Shown here: positions 61,228-64,000 of the stretch, one piece after another | How positions within the stretch are numbered: the stretch's first letter is position 1 | How the letters are laid out: each line of letters starts with the position of its first letter | Assembly: GCF_030506285.1 (NCBI RefSeq) | Contig: NZ_CP119422.1 | Span: 6,559,501 to 6,623,500, forward strand | Length of the DNA: 64,000 bases | DNA from: Catalinimonas niigatensis | GTDB lineage: Bacteria > Bacteroidota > Bacteroidia > Cytophagales > Cyclobacteriaceae | Direction: 5' to 3' | The notes under the pieces: generated by a model | Seen by the model: only the letters and a program-made list of their open reading frames with translations | Told to the model about the DNA's origin: nothing | Databases searched by the model: none | Program-made: the position numbers and the translations under genes

Positions 61228-62589
61228 ATGGAAAAAAGAGCCTTTCTCAAAACTACTTCTGCTACTGTGATTGGCAGTTTATTGACCCCATTGATCTCCT
61301 GTAATACACCTCAAGAACAACAAACTGTGAGCCAAGAAGCAAGAAAAAACTGGGCAGGCAACCTGACCTACAGCACCGATCAGTTGTATGAACCTGCATC
61401 CGTAGAAGAAGCACAGGAAATGGTAAAAAGTCTGGATAAGGTAAAAGCCTTAGGCACAAGGCATTGCTTCAACAACATCGCCGATAGTAAGGTAAATCAG
61501 CTGTCTTTACAAAAACTGACTCAAATTAGTATAGATGAAGATGCCAACACTGTCACAGTAGATGCAGGCGTGAATTACGGTCTGTTATCTCCTTATCTTC
61601 ATGAGAGAGGCTACGCCCTGCATAACCTGGCTTCCTTACCCCATATTTCGGTAGCAGGAGCCTGTGCTACTGCTACGCACGGATCCGGGGTAAACAATGG
61701 TAATCTGCCTTCTGCGGTCAAGGCTATAGAGTTTATCAGTGCGAACGGAGAACTGGTTAAACTATCCCGTGAAGCGGATGGAGACAAATTCAATGGGGCA
61801 GTGGTTAATCTGGGTGCGCTGGGGGTAGTGACCCACCTTACGCTAGATATACAGCCTACTTTTAAGATGCGCCAGGAGGTATACCTTTCTTTACCAGTGG
61901 CTCAGTTAGAGGAACACTTTGATGAGATTATGTCTGCTGGTTATAGCGTCAGCCTGTTTACCGATTGGAAGACAGATCAGGTGAATCAGGTTTGGATCAA
62001 ACGAAAAGTAGATGATACGAAAGGCGATGCCGAGGCTGAATTTTATGGTGCCCGGCTTGCCGATAGGGATGTACATCCTATCATTGAAATATCTGCTGAA
62101 AACTGTACCCAACAAATGGGGATTGCCGGTCCCTGGTACGAACGTATGCCTCATTTTCGCATGGATTTTACACCCAGCAGTGGAACAGAGTTACAGGCTG
62201 AATATTTTGTACCTCGTCAGCATGCCGTAGCTGCTTTTCAGGCTGTGCAAACTTTGAAAGATCAGATCGCACCACTGTTGATGATTTCCGAAATCCGCAC
62301 CATCGCTGCCGATGATTTTTGGATGAGCCCCTGCTACCAACAGGACTCAGTGGCTTTTCACTTTACCTGTGAGCAGGATTGGGAAAATTTGCAGCATCTT
62401 CTTCCCAAAATAGAAGAAGCACTTCAGCCTTATGGCGTGCGTCCCCACTGGGGAAAGATGTTTACCATGTCGCCCGATCGCCTGGCCTCACTTTACCCAA
62501 AACTGACTGAGTTCAGAAATCTGGTGAAAGAATACGATCCACAGGGCAAATTCAGCAATGCTTATTTACAGCGGAATATTCTGGTGTAA
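61228..62589 (+). CDS. FAD-binding alditol/sugar-lactone oxidase-like protein
   Basis: A 453-residue flavoprotein of the VAO/BVMO type (alditol oxidase, L-gulonolactone and D-arabinonolactone oxidases). The FAD domain has RHCFNNIADS, with His79 at the position of the covalent 8-alpha-histidyl FAD link, and HISVAGACATATHGSG at about 144-159. The C-terminal half has the substrate lid ending HWGKMF and DPQGKFSNAYL. The N-terminus has a leader-like MEKRAFLKTTSATVIGSL with a lipobox-like SC, so it is probably exported. Oxidises an alditol or aldonolactone with O2. Confidence 0.9.
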   Translation: MEKRAFLKTTSATVIGSLLTPLISCNTPQEQQTVSQEARKNWAGNLTYSTDQLYEPASVEEAQEMVKSLDKVKALGTRHCFNNIADSKVNQLSLQKLTQISIDEDANTVTVDAGVNYGLLSPYLHERGYALHNLASLPHISVAGACATATHGSGVNNGNLPSAVKAIEFISANGELVKLSREADGDKFNGAVVNLGALGVVTHLTLDIQPTFKMRQEVYLSLPVAQLEEHFDEIMSAGYSVSLFTDWKTDQVNQVWIKRKVDDTKGDAEAEFYGARLADRDVHPIIEISAENCTQQMGIAGPWYERMPHFRMDFTPSSGTELQAEYFVPRQHAVAAFQAVQTLKDQIAPLLMISEIRTIAADDFWMSPCYQQDSVAFHFTCEQDWENLQHLLPKIEEALQPYGVRPHWGKMFTMSPDRLASLYPKLTEFRNLVKEYDPQGKFSNAYLQRNILV

Positions 62590-62763
62590 GGAGATAAGCA
62601 GACAGCAATACTCTAAAGGCAATGCAGAAAAACAACTCAAATACTGTCCGGGATGGCTCTATCCCTGATTTACTCTTTGGGGAATAAAATTGCAGTGGGA
62701 AATCCAGATATTTAAGAAACGGAACTTTAAGTTGTATAAATAGCAAAGTTCATATCAGTATAT

Positions 62764-63540
62764 TCAAACTGCCAACACTTCCAAAGCTGCTTCGCTTAGC
62801 CTTGTTCTGGTTTCAGGAAGTAGGTAGCGACTTTGGTCAATCTGCTGAGGCTGGTCGCGGCGGCAGAAATAGCTATGAACCGCCCGCCTGACCTGATCAG
62901 TATGGTTGGTGGTTCCTCCATGCCAGGTGTGGGAGTTAAAAATCACAACTGTACCGGCAGGTTCTTCTATGATAATTTCCTCAGGATGGCTAGCCAGCGG
63001 GTCCTCCAACTCATCCTGAGGCAGCATACCGTTTTTATGAGTCCCTGCCACCAGACGGGTAGCCCCATTGGCTGCCGAGAAATCATCCAGCAACCAGATA
63101 GAATTACAAACTTTATAGTCTCCCGGAGCTACTGTTTCATGCCAGTCTACGTGTAGCTTCTGCTGTCCATAGCCGGGCAGGGCGCCCCGATAGTTAAGAG
63201 AAGAAAGCTTAAGTTCTTGTCTCAGGACATGGGCTACGCCGGCTAACACCCGGGGATGGGTAAAGAATAACTCAAAAGTAGGATCTTTATTGACCAGGTC
63301 GGCTAGACGTTCAGCCCCCTCTTCCTTGGGATGTCGGATGTACTTGGAATCAAAGAGCTCAAAACCTGCCCGTTCGCCTTCCTGTTCCAACAGATGGGCT
63401 ATGGTCTCACGGATTTGCTGGAGCTGATTATCGGAGAGAAGCTTGCCCAGAGAGAGGTAGCCATTTTCATCCAGAAAATGTTTTTCATCGTTGCTAAGGG
63501 TATCCGGACGGACACCGAGTTGATTCAGGTAGTTATTCAT
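62764..63540 (-). CDS. phytanoyl-CoA dioxygenase family protein
   Basis: A 258-residue Fe(II)/2-oxoglutarate dioxygenase. The iron site is His and Asp in KLHVDWHETV and His in FNSHTWHGGTT; an Arg for 2-oxoglutarate follows in RRAVHSYF. Bacterial members hydroxylate varied small molecules, including lipids and secondary metabolites, so the name is only a fold label. No leader. Convergent with the alditol-oxidase gene and divergent from the CNNM gene. Confidence 0.87.
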   Translation of the reverse strand: MNNYLNQLGVRPDTLSNDEKHFLDENGYLSLGKLLSDNQLQQIRETIAHLLEQEGERAGFELFDSKYIRHPKEEGAERLADLVNKDPTFELFFTHPRVLAGVAHVLRQELKLSSLNYRGALPGYGQQKLHVDWHETVAPGDYKVCNSIWLLDDFSAANGATRLVAGTHKNGMLPQDELEDPLASHPEEIIIEEPAGTVVIFNSHTWHGGTTNHTDQVRRAVHSYFCRRDQPQQIDQSRYLLPETRTRLSEAALEVLAV

Positions 63541-63638
63541 GGAATTTAGGTTGTTATCTTAGGGTACTATAATATTACATTAGCGCTGAGATTACAAGCT
63601 TTCAGCATCCTGCTAATATCAGGATAAGAATGATAAAG

Positions 63639-63646
63639 TATATTTG
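63639..63646 (+). promoter_or_regulatory. candidate -7 element upstream of the CNNM gene
   Basis: TATATTTG is an exact TAnnTTTG match on the plus strand, 117 bp upstream of the CNNM ATG. No TTG is at the ideal -33 spacing. It lies between divergent genes. Confidence 0.3.
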
Positions 63647-63763
63647 CATTGGTTATAGAAGAGGCAACATAGATTTTAACCGATACAAAAATACCGCGAC
63701 ACCTTTAAACATTCATTAGCTATCTCTCTTTTACTTATACAAAAATTAATAGTACCTTTTGAC

Positions 63764-64000
63764 ATGACCATATTACTAGGATTTTTTCTCCTGTCCATCA
63801 TTTTTTCATTTCTCTGTTCTGTATGGGAAGCAGTATTGTTAAGCGTCACTCCCTCTTACATCAAACGCAAAGAACAGGAAGCACCTGCCACCGGAAAACT
63901 GCTGGCGGAACTTAAGGATGATATTGACAAACCTTTGTCAGCCATTCTTACACTTAATACCATTGCCCATACTGTAGGGGCCATTGGGGTAGGGGCACAG
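63764..64000 (+). CDS. CNNM/DUF21 family transmembrane protein (runs off right edge)
   Basis: The first 79 residues of an inner-membrane protein of the CNNM/CorC-associated DUF21 family. The first helix is FFLLSIIFSFLCSVWEAVLLS, shown here only from FFLLSIIF to AVLLS, followed by TPSYIKRKEQE and PLSAILTLNTIAHTVGAIGVGA, which are typical of the DUF21 core. The remaining helices, CBS domains and the transporter-associated domain lie outside the window. Members transport magnesium or are called hemolysin-like. Confidence 0.87.
   Translation, partial: MTILLGFFLLSIIFSFLCSVWEAVLLSVTPSYIKRKEQEAPATGKLLAELKDDIDKPLSAILTLNTIAHTVGAIGVGAQ

Overview
The window looks like a chromosomal segment of a marine-type Bacteroidota, most likely order Cytophagales. 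I base this on two SusC/SusD pairs, an ECF sigma/FecR/STN-SusC signalling set, PadR-controlled FtsX-type permeases with the Bacteroidota permease prefix domain, a TAnnTTTG-type promoter, many lipoproteins with short lipoboxes, and Gfo/Idh/MocA oxidoreductases with Tat-like leaders. I saw no rRNA, tRNA, CRISPR array, prophage or transposase. The species is not identifiable from sequence reading alone.

Layout. (1) 1-3364, minus: a PadR regulator and two tandem MacB/FtsX-like ABC permeases. The first runs off the left edge. The second is broken by an apparent one-base deletion between its prefix domain and its membrane part. (2) 3537-7442, minus: nucleoside hydrolase, a diverged glucosamine-6-phosphate-deaminase-like enzyme, a PIG-L/LmbE deacetylase and a Gfo/Idh/MocA dehydrogenase, which looks like amino-sugar or nucleoside-sugar salvage. 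(3) 7793-20938, plus: an MFS sugar porter, a SusC/SusD pair without STN domain, then DUF4432 epimerase, PMI-like cupin, TIM-barrel isomerase, alpha/beta hydrolase, second TIM-barrel isomerase and a second Gfo/Idh/MocA dehydrogenase. No sugar kinase or aldolase is present, so an oxidative, non-phosphorylative sugar or polyol route is the simplest reading. (4) 21685-37851, plus: an ECF sigma factor, a 903-residue PVC-type propeller/HEAT/cytochrome c protein, a DUF1080 (3-keto-disaccharide hydrolase) lipoprotein, a second ECF sigma factor, FecR anti-sigma, STN-containing SusC, SusD, a DUF2231/cytochrome/DUF1549/DUF1553 protein and a Tat-exported DUF1501 protein. This is a Planctomycetes-style periplasmic oxidation module joined to a Bacteroidota sensing and uptake system.

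(5) 37911-46772: mostly single genes: a PRTase next to a catalytically degenerate dienelactone-hydrolase-like protein, GNAT, MFS, a Gre-like factor, a GH18 lipoprotein with a MopE-like Ca-binding tail, a PNPOx-fold protein, DinB, a beta-barrel OMP, a DUF4168 lipoprotein and an AraC regulator. (6) 46842-53889: small membrane proteins, an Rrf2 regulator followed by a promoter, a palindrome and a tiny ORF in front of an SLC13/TrkA-C permease, PaiB-like, a small acidic exported protein, a DHFR-fold protein and a Tat-leader Gfo/Idh protein. (7) 54112-64000: an Ig-like/LVIVD protein and a His/Met-rich beta-propeller, Uma2 nuclease, amidase, a three-gene alkylation-repair cluster (AraC-MGMT, Ada-type zinc protein, AlkB), an alditol-oxidase-like flavoenzyme, a phytanoyl-CoA-dioxygenase-like protein and the start of a CNNM/DUF21 protein.

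Regions 2-4 together carry the elements of two or three carbohydrate utilisation loci: outer-membrane capture (SusCD), periplasmic oxidation or cleavage, inner-membrane uptake (MFS) and cytoplasmic dehydrogenase/isomerase/lactonase chemistry.
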